Under the pieces are notes generated by a model that did no database searches, had not been told where the DNA came from, and worked only from the letters and a program-made list of their open reading frames with translations. A stretch of 64,000 nucleotides of DNA from Nitrospira_E sp052156535. GTDB taxonomy: Bacteria > Nitrospirota > Nitrospiria > Nitrospirales > UBA8639. Below are positions 36,497 to 44,375 of the stretch, in pieces (the first letter of the stretch is position 1; each line of letters begins with the position of its first letter). Location: positions 62,001 through 126,000 of the forward strand of contig NZ_JBQKUP010000026.1 in assembly GCF_052156535.1 (NCBI RefSeq). The letters are read 5' to 3'. The position numbers were made by a program, and so were the translations under genes.

Positions 36497-37504
36497 TTAC
36501 TTTTTCCCTTTACGTATTTGATCCATGATCAAGGTCTGGGTCTGCAGGTATTCCGCATTTTCCGGATCGGCCTTCAAGGCTTTTTCAATAGACTTCAGAG
36601 CCTCTTCCCATTTTTCCTGACCCATGCTGATTAGAGAGAGCATGAAATCATATTGGACCATTTGAAGGCCTGATGGTGAAGCCGACTGGGCACATCGAAA
36701 ACCTAAGCCTACGCCATAGGAATTGTTCTCCGGTTGATTCCAGAAACGATGACTTGTGTGAAGTGAACTTGCCGGAGCCAGCCAGGACCCACCTTTTAAT
36801 GTTTTGACCGGTCCCTGATTCGCAAAGTTGAGCCCTGTGGCCGGACCCTGGGGATTCATGGCGGGACTGACATTGAAATACCCGGGGTCATACCAATCTG
36901 AAACCCATTCAAAGACGTTGCCCGCCATATTATATGCTCCGTACCCGCTCTTCCCTTCTGGGTAGGAATCCACAGGAGTAGTTTTCCCAACCGTCTGTCC
37001 ATAATTGGCCTTGGAAGAATCAAGTTGGTGCCCCCAGGGGTAGTGAGCATGCCCATCGGGACCTTTCGCCGCTCGCTCCCATTCCGCCTCTGTCGGTAAC
37101 CGTTTCCCCTTCCATTCGCAAAAGGCGCTGGCGTCATACCAGTTGACGCCCACCACCGGTTGCTCGGGCTTATTTAATCGAGGGTCATCCCAGTAGGCAG
37201 GAGCGGGATGCCCCGTGGTCTTCATGAATTCCTTATAATCTTTGTTGGATACCTCATACGTGTCGATATAATAGGCATCGAGGACCACATTATGAGGTTT
37301 CTCATCTTGATGGTCGTTGCTCCCCATAACAAACTCTCCCCTGGGCACGAGTACCATGTTTTCTGGGCTTGCGCTAAGGGCAGGGGTCGTGATGAGGAGA
37401 AGTGAGGTAAGCATGGTGCCGCCGATGGTCCGATGAAGTTTCTTCATAGAAGAATTTTCCTGGTCCGATGAATGAGTGGTTGAGGCAATCCGTGGTGCAT
37501 TCAT
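36497..37504 (-). CDS. SUMF1-domain exported protein with C-terminal TPR-like segment (paralogue)
   Basis: The 335-residue protein starts at an ATG nine bases after GGAGG. A leader of 19 residues precedes a hydrophobic segment (GGTMLTSLLLITTPALSASP). The SUMF1 blocks are MVLVPRGEFVMGS, YEVSNKDYKEFMKTTG, RLPTEAEWERAAKG, YGAYNMAGNVFEWVSDWYD and GVGLGFRCAQS. Its GGSWLAPASSLHTSHRFWN lacks the catalytic Cys pair. The C-terminal TPR-like tail (LISMGQEKWEEALKSIEKA) closely resembles the neighbouring paralogue. Two such proteins and one shorter form occur in the same operon. Confidence 0.88.
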   Translation of the reverse strand: MNAPRIASTTHSSDQENSSMKKLHRTIGGTMLTSLLLITTPALSASPENMVLVPRGEFVMGSNDHQDEKPHNVVLDAYYIDTYEVSNKDYKEFMKTTGHPAPAYWDDPRLNKPEQPVVGVNWYDASAFCEWKGKRLPTEAEWERAAKGPDGHAHYPWGHQLDSSKANYGQTVGKTTPVDSYPEGKSGYGAYNMAGNVFEWVSDWYDPGYFNVSPAMNPQGPATGLNFANQGPVKTLKGGSWLAPASSLHTSHRFWNQPENNSYGVGLGFRCAQSASPSGLQMVQYDFMLSLISMGQEKWEEALKSIEKALKADPENAEYLQTQTLIMDQIRKGKK

Positions 37505-37520
37505 GACGTTAACCCTCCGG

Positions 37521-37763
37521 TTAGTTGTTGGATTGATGGTGAATAAGATGCCGGTTCCTTAGGATTGTGGCATCGAAGAGATCTCCGCATTGCAAACATT
37601 TCCACACGGGAATCTGAAATTCAGAGGTTCCCTGATCAGGTGAGATACAAAAACTACTCACCAAGAATCCCCCGCAACGCGAACATTGAGTTGAAAGTTT
37701 TCCAGCGCTCTCATTGTCTCTCCTTCCCGTTTGCTGGATCGAGTGTGGTTTGGTGAGTGTCAT
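37521..37763 (-). CDS. small zinc-ribbon protein
   Basis: The 80-residue protein has two Cys pairs, CSRCGG and CLQCGD, forming a four-Cys zinc ribbon, separated by a beta-rich loop (FQIPVWK). It carries no enzymatic domain. It is the first gene of the eleven-gene operon, with a GGAGG-type site before its ATG. Being leader of an operon, it could be a regulatory or nucleic-acid-binding protein. Function unknown. Confidence 0.7.
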   Translation of the reverse strand: MTLTKPHSIQQTGRRDNESAGKLSTQCSRCGGFLVSSFCISPDQGTSEFQIPVWKCLQCGDLFDATILRNRHLIHHQSNN

Positions 37764-37808
37764 TGTAGTTCCTCCGGGTTAAATTAAAAGTGGTTAACTT
37801 TTTTTAAT

Positions 37809-37896
37809 CAATGTTTGTCTAATGTATGTTCAAAGTTATAGCAGTACGTTTAATGTTTGTCAATAGTTTTGTTTTTATATAGTTTGACATACATTA
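37809..37896. promoter_or_regulatory. operator array: four copies of a [T]GACAWACATTA repeat
   Basis: Read on the plus strand, the copies are CAATGTTTGTC (37809-37819), TAATGTATGTTC (37820-37831), TTAATGTTTGTCAA (37850-37863) and, inverted, TTTGACATACATTA (37883-37896). The first two lie 11 bp apart. The third covers the -35 box of the leftward promoter, the fourth the -35 box of the rightward one. Eleven-base direct repeats overlapping -35 are what is known for CarH operators. The region is strikingly A/T-rich. Confidence 0.7.
37835..37863 (-). promoter_or_regulatory. sigma70-like promoter of the eleven-gene operon
   Basis: On the minus strand TTGACA (37858-37863) and TATAAC (37835-37840) are separated by exactly 17 bases. 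They lie about 75-100 bp upstream of the zinc-ribbon gene. The -35 box is inside an operator repeat. Confidence 0.75.
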
Positions 37897-37912
37897 TACA
37901 TATTGATATAAA
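37884..37912 (+). promoter_or_regulatory. sigma70-like promoter of the carH-like gene
   Basis: TTGACA at 37884-37889 and TATAAA at 37907-37912 are spaced 17 bases apart. The -35 overlaps an inverted operator repeat. The predicted transcription start (about seven bases on) falls on or next to the ATG at 37919, so the mRNA may be leaderless. Confidence 0.75.
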
Positions 37913-37918
37913 TACCTA

Positions 37919-38818
37919 ATGCAAATGTATCGAATCCATCGTTTTTCAAAGCTGACTGGCCTTTCTCCTCATGTCATACGAGCGTGGGAGAGGCGCTACG
38001 GATTGGTGACCCCCATACGAGGTGAAAATCGCTATCGCCTCTATACGGATGAGGATGTGGTGTTGTTTCGATATCTCAAGTCTCAGGTAGACCAGGGGAT
38101 GGCCATTGGGGAATTGTCTGAACAGGGACTTGAGCGTCTCCGTGAACAGGCTCAGCGGGTTTTTGTGGAAACCTACCGTGAGCCGCCACCGTCTGAACGT
38201 TTGGTTACCGAGTTATCACAAGCATTAGAAGAGAATGATCGGGCGGCTTTTGAACGGAAATTGAATGGCGCCTTAGCCGTGATTCCTTTTGAGGAGGCGG
38301 TGCATCGTTTTTTGCTTCCTTTACAAGAACAGGTAGGGCAACTGTGGCACGATGGAATGCTTGGCGTCGGCCAGGAACATTATGCCTCCAATCAAATCAA
38401 ACAAAAGATTTTTTCGGCCATGAATCAATTTCAAACATCGGATGAGGGACCTGTGGTGGTCGTTGCCTGTCCTACGAATGAGTGGCATGAAGTCGCGGCT
38501 ATGACCGCAGCGTATGTTTGCCGGGCACGGGGTTGTCGAGTGCATTATTTGGGAGCCAATTTACCCATTCCTGAATTGGCTGCTTATTGCCACCGGAACC
38601 GTCCGATCTGTGTGTTGCTTTCCGTGACAATTCTGGGGTCTTTGCATGAAGCCCGCGCCTTGGCTCAAGAAGTCGCTGATAAGATAATCCCTCTGTCTTC
38701 AGTGGGGGTAGGGGGACAAGGTGTCCAGGCATATGCTGAAGTATTTTTGGAAGAAAACATCATCGTCTTTCAGGACTTATCCGCTCTTGACCGTTTTGTG
38801 TTTTCCCTCAAGCACTAA
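37919..38818 (+). CDS. MerR-family B12-dependent-type photoreceptor regulator (CarH/LitR-like)
   Basis: The 299-residue protein has a MerR DNA-binding domain (residues 4-60: YRIHRFSKLTGLSPHVIRAW and YRLYTDEDVVLFRYL). A four-helix B12 cap follows with the full W143-x9-E153-H154 motif (WHDGMLGVGQEH). A Rossmann B12 domain has EWH (188-190, the lower-ligand His) and SVGVGGQGV. These are the features that CarH proteins use to bind adenosylcobalamin, hold DNA in darkness and let go in light. No ribosome site is visible before the ATG at 37919, and a second ATG lies at 37925. It is divergent from the eleven-gene operon. Confidence 0.88.
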   Translation: MQMYRIHRFSKLTGLSPHVIRAWERRYGLVTPIRGENRYRLYTDEDVVLFRYLKSQVDQGMAIGELSEQGLERLREQAQRVFVETYREPPPSERLVTELSQALEENDRAAFERKLNGALAVIPFEEAVHRFLLPLQEQVGQLWHDGMLGVGQEHYASNQIKQKIFSAMNQFQTSDEGPVVVVACPTNEWHEVAAMTAAYVCRARGCRVHYLGANLPIPELAAYCHRNRPICVLLSVTILGSLHEARALAQEVADKIIPLSSVGVGGQGVQAYAEVFLEENIIVFQDLSALDRFVFSLKH

Positions 38819-39083
38819 CTGCTGTATAGCCTCCCCAATTTCCCAATAAAAGGTCTAAGATAATCAAATCAAATTTCAATCAGCCTTCCTCCATGGGTTC
38901 TTTTTAATTTTTCCTTCATAAAATTCCCTGTTTCATATTTTAGAACGCTTTGATATGGTGGACTTTTCCTGCATTCGGAATCAATGGAATTCGAATGCAT
39001 GTTCAGTAATCAAGGCTTTCACTTTGAAATGAGAAGAACACGTGGCCTGAAATAATTTGACGACTTGAGGGAGATTGGGTCGC

Positions 39084-39539
39084 ATGGAAAACGACTTGTA
39101 TCAAATCATCTATGCCAGTGCAGCAACGCGGCCAATTGAAGAAGATGAGTTGCTTGTGATGTTGAAACACGCACGAGAAAAAAACAAGCGACTTGGAATT
39201 ACCGGCATGTTACTGCATTGCGATGGATCGTTTATTCAAGCTCTTGAAGGACCCAAGGACCAGGTGATGAATATGCTTGGTATCATTCGACAGGATACCC
39301 GCCACAGCCGCATTGCGGTGTTATTTGAAGGACTGATCCACAACCGGAGTTTTTCCCAATGGTCCATGGGATTCAACAGACCCTCCAAGGAAAAATTGGC
39401 TGGGAGCGAAGGGTATACGCCCTATCTTGATCTAGGCGATGATGCTCAGGCCATTAAAAATTACTCCAGTGTTGCCCTTAAGTTAATTGGGGCGTTTCGT
39501 GAACTATCTGATAAAAAATCGTCATCCCTGGAGGGATAG
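39084..39539 (+). CDS. BLUF-domain blue-light sensor protein
   Basis: Start at ATG 39084 with GAGGGAGA upstream (an earlier TTG is rejected). The 151-residue product has the complete BLUF set at the normal spacings: Tyr10 (IIYASAA), Asn34, Gln52 (SFIQALEG), Trp93 and Met95 (QWSMGFNR). The C-terminal 45 residues are a short helical tail without another domain, as in short BLUF proteins that act on partner proteins. It follows the CarH-like gene by 265 bp on the same strand. Confidence 0.88.
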   Translation: MENDLYQIIYASAATRPIEEDELLVMLKHAREKNKRLGITGMLLHCDGSFIQALEGPKDQVMNMLGIIRQDTRHSRIAVLFEGLIHNRSFSQWSMGFNRPSKEKLAGSEGYTPYLDLGDDAQAIKNYSSVALKLIGAFRELSDKKSSSLEG

Positions 39540-39933
39540 TCCCCCGATCTTCTCCATCTTCTTACGGCAAAGAGACAAGCCCGTAGCCATTTCGATAACA
39601 CTCCCGTGAAGTGACGTTTTCCAGCCAACATCGCAAGTGCCGCTTCGTCTGGTGCGAATGACTCTCATGCGACGATGTCGTTGCTCTTCCTTTAGCAAAG
39701 GCCGGTTCGTGACCTGTTGACGACTATTTTTGTCGAATTAGGTTGGGTGTTTTTTATCATGCACATGGCGTAGTTTGATTCAAAAAGGAGAGCAAGTTTC
39801 GACGTAAAATTACTTGCGGTCCAGGTTAGGGTGAGCGCCGAGGTGAGCAAGTTGGGTTGTATGGGTGACCTCTGTTCCCATGATCGGTCTGGTTTAAACA
39901 TCAAGAAATTGAGTCAATGCCCGAAAGAACAGT
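39540..39933. other. non-coding gap between BLUF and CPBP genes
   Basis: About 390 bp without a supportable gene. No clear hairpin-plus-T-run terminator or repeat is seen. The right part may hold the CPBP promoter. Confidence 0.35.
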
Positions 39934-40749
39934 ATGCGACCCCCGATTCTCTCCTCTGTTGATACCACATCACAGGCTTCAACTCTTTTGAACCCGTGGT
40001 GGGGGGCATGGTCGGCGCTCCTCATCCTCGGATGTTTCTATGTGGTTCAGACCCTTGGGATTTTCATGGTTTCGGTTGTGGGTGGTGCCGTCGTGGGCTT
40101 AGCCGAGGGAATAGGAATAGGGCCGCGATTGGGCACGTTATCCCCCTATAGGGAAATTTGGGTACTTCCCCTGTCCCTATGTGTGGGGACGATGGGAGCG
40201 ATAGTGGTCTCGATACAAGTGGCGACAAATCGAGCGACCCCATCCATGGATGCAGTCTGGTTCTGGGAACTTCTTGGGAAATCCTGTAATTTCCGGAGTC
40301 TATGGTGGTGTTCGTTGCTGGGGTTAGGCTTAGCTTTAGGATTTGTTACATGCACTGAATTCGGTGTGCTTCCCTCGGACGACCTTCCTCAACCGCTCTT
40401 TGATGCAATGATCAGTGCGCCCCTTCCGTTACAGGTTGGGTGGGCTTTGATGTTTATTGGTTTGTTTCCTGTTGTTGAAGAGGTGCTCTTCCGTGGGTTC
40501 TTGTTTACCGGATTGTCGCAATCGTGGGGACCGAGTGTGGCTGGTTTGATGACCACGGTGCTGTTTGTCGCAGTTCATATGCCAAAAGTGCTTGAGTATT
40601 GGCCAGCGCTCTTGGCTATATCATTGATTGGTGCGTTGACTGTTTTGTTACGTATTCGAACTGGAATTCTTGCCCCAGGAATCGCGCTACATAGCACCTA
40701 TAACGGTGTCTTAGTTACTGCGGCTTTCTTCGTGCAGCCCCCTTCCTAG
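39934..40749 (+). CDS. CPBP-family intramembrane metalloprotease
   Basis: The 271-residue protein has about eight membrane helices. It carries the CPBP (CAAX protease/bacteriocin-processing) motifs: EEVLFRGFLF (EE-x3-R) and VLFVAVHMP (F-x3-H). The fold cleaves or processes peptides within membranes, but many members have unknown substrates. It lies between the BLUF gene and a structured leader region. Not obviously linked to either. Confidence 0.85.
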   Translation: MRPPILSSVDTTSQASTLLNPWWGAWSALLILGCFYVVQTLGIFMVSVVGGAVVGLAEGIGIGPRLGTLSPYREIWVLPLSLCVGTMGAIVVSIQVATNRATPSMDAVWFWELLGKSCNFRSLWWCSLLGLGLALGFVTCTEFGVLPSDDLPQPLFDAMISAPLPLQVGWALMFIGLFPVVEEVLFRGFLFTGLSQSWGPSVAGLMTTVLFVAVHMPKVLEYWPALLAISLIGALTVLLRIRTGILAPGIALHSTYNGVLVTAAFFVQPPS

Positions 40750-40909
40750 GCAGCCGGTTTGTAGGGGTATTTCGATGTGACATGTTTCTTCTACCGATTG
40801 AATAGGTCTTTAGCCCTGGATTGACAGGGGCTGATATGTCTGTTAAACGAATTAGTAACAACAACGATGTTGCTGGTCATTAAGTAAAGACGTGGTTGTG
40901 GACAATGGG

Positions 40910-40946
40910 CGTCCAATTCCGTAGAGGGGATTGGGCGTTTTTTTTT
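40910..40946 (+). terminator. intrinsic terminator
   Basis: CGTCCAATTCC at 40910-40920 pairs with GGGGATTGGGCG at 40926-40937 through a five-base loop. Nine T bases follow (40938-40946). It lies about 160 bp after the CPBP stop, so it may end that transcript or an independent short RNA. Confidence 0.75.
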
Positions 40947-41012
40947 ATTTTAGTCGAATGCGAAAAATGGGAGATGGGTCGAGGGAACTGACACTTTGAA
41001 TCGACAATCTTT

Positions 41013-41158
41013 CTAAACGAACGGTTTAGCCATTAGGTAAGAAACAGCATTCATACTCCACCTTTCGAGGAGCGAACGGTGGGGAAGGTGGCAAAGGCGC
41101 CACTGCTCGGGCAAGGCGGAAGAATCCGACCTTAGTTCAGGCAGGTGGCGCTTTTTTT
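41013..41158 (+). promoter_or_regulatory. structured leader with alternative hairpins upstream of nirC
   Basis: In order: hairpin CTAAAC-GAACG-GTTTAG (41013-41029), a long hairpin with loop AGGAG (41056-41084), and then segments A GTGGC (41088-41092), B GCGCCAC (41097-41103) and C GTGGCGC (41145-41151). T7 follows C (41152-41158). B can pair with A or with C. B:C makes a terminator, with the hairpin AAGGCGGA-AGAA-TCCGACCTT (41113-41133) inside its loop. This suggests transcription attenuation of nirC-nirA. It resembles no RNA family I can name. Confidence 0.6.
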
Positions 41159-41194
41159 GTTGGACAACTGAACAACCTGGTTAAGGAGAACGTC

Positions 41195-42085
41195 ATGCAT
41201 ACGGTGGATGTCGAACGGATGATTCAACTGGCAGAGAGGAAAGTGGGGTACTTCCGAAGTAATCCCATCGGATACCTCGTCTTATCCGCACTGGCCGGCA
41301 TTTATCTCGGGTTTGGAATTTGTTTGATTTTTAGTGTCGGTGCTCCTTTCTGGGCCGGAGGTTCTGCCGGGTTGAAACTCGTGATGGGCGTGTCATTTGG
41401 CATTGCGCTCACCCTCGTCATCTTTGCGGGATCGGAGCTATTTACCGGAAACAATATGGTGTGTGCCCTTGGTGCCCTGGCGAAAGCCATCACGATGAAA
41501 GAGGTCGGGCTGATTTTTTTCTGGTCGTTTGCGGGCAATCTTGCCGGATCATTGGGATTGGCCTGGTTGGTGGCGTATTCAGGGGTGGTGGGAAAGGCGC
41601 CGCAAAGCGATCTATTGCTGCACGTGGCATCCCTTAAAATGAATCTATCGATGGGGGAACTGTTTATTCGCGGGATTCTTTGCAACTGGCTTGTGTGTTT
41701 GGCAGTGTGGATGGCATCCCGCACGACTAATGATGCCGCCAAGATCATGCTGATTTTTTGGTGCCTCTTCGCGTTCATCGGAAGCGGGTTTGAACACAGC
41801 ATTGCCAATCAATCGCTTTTGGGAATGGCGTTATTTCTTCCCCATGGCCCGGATATTTCCTGGGCCGGTTTTATGTGGAACCAGATCTGGGTCGTGTCCG
41901 GAAATATTGTGGGTGGAGTCGTATTTATGGGAGGTGCTTATTGGATCATCAGTCCTGTGCGTGGGTGGATCAAGAAAACAGAAAGGATCGTGGAAGGTGT
42001 GGCACCTGAATCGTCACGGCCGATCCATCTACCAGCGGAGGGGAAATTATCATCTCATCCCCTGGCTGTTGCTGGGAAAAATTAG
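41195..42085 (+). CDS. nirC: formate/nitrite transporter family channel (NirC/FocA type)
   Basis: The ATG at 41195 follows AAGGAG. The 296-residue protein has six helices and FNT motifs: GIYLGFGICLIF, GSELFTGNNMVCALGAL, GNLAGSLGLAWLV and NWLVCLAVWMA. The family moves formate, nitrite or hydrosulphide. The next gene encodes nitrite reductase, so nitrite is the expected substrate, taken up for assimilation. A structured leader precedes the gene. Confidence 0.9.
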   Translation: MHTVDVERMIQLAERKVGYFRSNPIGYLVLSALAGIYLGFGICLIFSVGAPFWAGGSAGLKLVMGVSFGIALTLVIFAGSELFTGNNMVCALGALAKAITMKEVGLIFFWSFAGNLAGSLGLAWLVAYSGVVGKAPQSDLLLHVASLKMNLSMGELFIRGILCNWLVCLAVWMASRTTNDAAKIMLIFWCLFAFIGSGFEHSIANQSLLGMALFLPHGPDISWAGFMWNQIWVVSGNIVGGVVFMGGAYWIISPVRGWIKKTERIVEGVAPESSRPIHLPAEGKLSSHPLAVAGKN

Positions 42086-42138
42086 CAAATCCCACGGATT
42101 GTTGACGAAATCGAGAAAGACAGCAGGAAGGGATTCTC

Positions 42139-43755
42139 ATGAATAAGATTGAAGTGCTCAAGGGGGAAAAAGACGGCTTGGACATCAAAGAGGATATTGC
42201 CCGATATGCCGAATTAGGGTGGGAGGCGATCCCGGATGAAGATATTCAACGCCTGAAATGGTATGGATTATTTTTGCGAAATCCCACGCCGGGATACTTC
42301 ATGATTCGCGTGCGGATTCCAGGAGGAAGAACCACGTCGGTCCAGATGCGCACATTGGCGCACCTCGCGAACACCTTTGGAAACGGCGTGTTGGATCTGA
42401 CAACCCGTCAGCAGTTTCAATTACGGCATATGAAGATAGAGCATGTACCGGAAGTGTTTCGTCAAATGGAAGAGGCGGGCTTGTGCTCGTTGCAAACCGG
42501 CATGGATAACGTCCGAAACATTATGACGTGTCCCGTGGCCGGTTTGACGGCGCAGGAACAACTGGATGCCACGGATCTGGTCAAGCGGCTCACAGAAGAA
42601 CTGGTAGGGCATCGGGCCTATTCGAATCTCCCTCGAAAGTTCAACATGGCGATTACCGGCTGCCTCGACAATTGTTTACATCTTGAAACACAAGATCTGG
42701 CTCTGGTGCCCGCGAGGGTCGATGAGGAGGGCAACGCGATCACCGGATTTAACCTATTGGCCGGAGGCAAACTTGGATCCGGCGGGTACCGCATTGCCAC
42801 TCCACTCGATGTGTTCGTGACTCCTCGGGAAGTCGTGGCGGTGACCGGGGCCATCCTTCGCGTCTTTCGGAATCATGGATGCCGGGACTCGCGCACCACT
42901 GCCAGATTGGCATTTTTGTTGGATGACTGGGGCGAAGAACGATTTCGTCTGGAAGTCCAGCGGGAAGTAGGATGGGAATTGTCACGAGCGGGGACCGATG
43001 TACGGAAGTCGTCCGTCAACGATCATATGGGTGTCTATCGGCAAAAGCAGTCAGGCTTGAACTATGTGGGGCTTAAAATTCCCGTCGGCCGGATTCAGGC
43101 GGATGATTTACACGGAATAGCCGGTCTGGCTGAGACCTACGGCACCGGGGAACTCCGATTGGCAGCCAATCAAGCGGTCATCATGCCCAACGTTTCGGAC
43201 CGCGTGTTGGGAGACCTGACAGAGGAGCCTTTATTACAACGCTTTGTTTACAATCCCACTCCGGTACAAAAGGGCCTGGTCAGTTGCGTGGGGAGCGACT
43301 ACTGCAACCTCGCCGTGATCGAATCGAAAAGTCGGGCGGTGGAAACCGCCAAACGAATTGAAGCGATGATCGGCACGGAGATGAAGCCCATCACCATGCA
43401 CTGGTCGGGATGTCCGGCAGGCTGCGGAAATCACCTTGTAGCCGATGTCGGTTTGTTAGGGAAAAAGGTCAGAATTAAAGGTCAGATTGTCGAGGCCGTG
43501 GATATTTTTGTCGGTGGCCGTTCCGGCCCCGATCCCAAGCCTGCCATCAAGTTATTAGAGGATGTCCCGTGCGATAACCTGGCGGAGGTCCTAAGCGGAA
43601 TTCTTCCGTACCACTCCAGGGAGAAAATGCATCGTACAAAGGCAAAAACCATAAGTAAGCGCAGCGTATCCCGGCGGGCCATTGATACGGAAAAGACAGC
43701 CGGCGGAAGGAGCGAATCCGCGGCTACGTTACTTACCTCACCAAGTATGAATTAA
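42139..43755 (+). CDS. nirA: siroheme-dependent ferredoxin-nitrite/sulfite reductase
   Basis: The 538-residue protein has paired ferrite-like domains and the [4Fe-4S]-siroheme Cys set: CVGSDYC (C-x5-C) and SGCPAGCGNH (C-x3-C). Other conserved blocks are LTTRQQFQLRHMKI and FNMAITGCLDNC. Such enzymes reduce nitrite to ammonium with ferredoxin (NirA) or sulfite to sulfide. The pairing with a nitrite channel, and the known use of NirA in Nitrospira nitrogen assimilation, favour nitrite. The gap from nirC is about 50 bp, so they form a unit. A positively charged tail of about 45 residues follows the core. Confidence 0.88.
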   Translation: MNKIEVLKGEKDGLDIKEDIARYAELGWEAIPDEDIQRLKWYGLFLRNPTPGYFMIRVRIPGGRTTSVQMRTLAHLANTFGNGVLDLTTRQQFQLRHMKIEHVPEVFRQMEEAGLCSLQTGMDNVRNIMTCPVAGLTAQEQLDATDLVKRLTEELVGHRAYSNLPRKFNMAITGCLDNCLHLETQDLALVPARVDEEGNAITGFNLLAGGKLGSGGYRIATPLDVFVTPREVVAVTGAILRVFRNHGCRDSRTTARLAFLLDDWGEERFRLEVQREVGWELSRAGTDVRKSSVNDHMGVYRQKQSGLNYVGLKIPVGRIQADDLHGIAGLAETYGTGELRLAANQAVIMPNVSDRVLGDLTEEPLLQRFVYNPTPVQKGLVSCVGSDYCNLAVIESKSRAVETAKRIEAMIGTEMKPITMHWSGCPAGCGNHLVADVGLLGKKVRIKGQIVEAVDIFVGGRSGPDPKPAIKLLEDVPCDNLAEVLSGILPYHSREKMHRTKAKTISKRSVSRRAIDTEKTAGGRSESAATLLTSPSMN

Positions 43756-43856
43756 GCTCCAACCGGTTTGGAAATTTCTGCTATCTATCGGGTAGACGTA
43801 GCACGGTTTCAAAGCTATTCTGATATTATGTCCATATCACTTGCCTTTTAAAGGAC

Positions 43857-44375
43857 ATGATTAAGCTTCTTGCCAAACTGCTCCGCGTTCTAAATTCAGA
43901 AACCGATCCAGGGCAAATTTCTTTGGGATTGTGTTTTGCGATGATCGTGGGGCTCACCCCATTTATGAGCTTGCACAATTTCTTTGTGGTCCTGCTGGTA
44001 TTTGTTCTGCGTGTGAATCTATCGGCTTTTCTGTTGGGGCTGGCCCTGTTTACGGGGATTGCCTATTTGCTAGATCCGCTCTTCCACCTGCTCGGGCTGG
44101 CCGTTCTGACCGCTCCGTCCCTGGCAGATCTTTGGACTTCTCTCTATCAATCGGTGTGGTGGCGATTGGAGCATTTCAATAATTCTATTGTGATGGGCAG
44201 CCTGGTGTTTTCCGTTGCGATGTTCGTTCCTGTTCTTCTGCTTTTGAACCTCCTGATACGTCGCTATCGCCAACATGTCATGGCCTGGGTTCAGAAAACA
44301 CGGATCATGCAAATGTTCAAAGCCAGTAAGTTGTATCAGACTTATGAAACCCTTTCGTCATGGAGGCCAGGCTGA
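43857..44375 (+). CDS. DUF2062/TIGR03546-type membrane protein
   Basis: The 172-residue protein has several helices and the opening IKLLAKLLRVLNSETDPGQI, then GLCFAMIVGLTPFMSLHN, characteristic of TIGR03546. It is normally paired with the next gene's family, as here. The stop overlaps the next start (TGATG). The pair's task is unknown, but both are envelope proteins. Confidence 0.85.
   Translation: MIKLLAKLLRVLNSETDPGQISLGLCFAMIVGLTPFMSLHNFFVVLLVFVLRVNLSAFLLGLALFTGIAYLLDPLFHLLGLAVLTAPSLADLWTSLYQSVWWRLEHFNNSIVMGSLVFSVAMFVPVLLLLNLLIRRYRQHVMAWVQKTRIMQMFKASKLYQTYETLSSWRPG

Noticed and set aside
34064..37504. Formylglycine-generating enzymes for sulfatases
   Set aside because: The catalytic Cys pair is missing in all three, and there is no sulfatase nearby.
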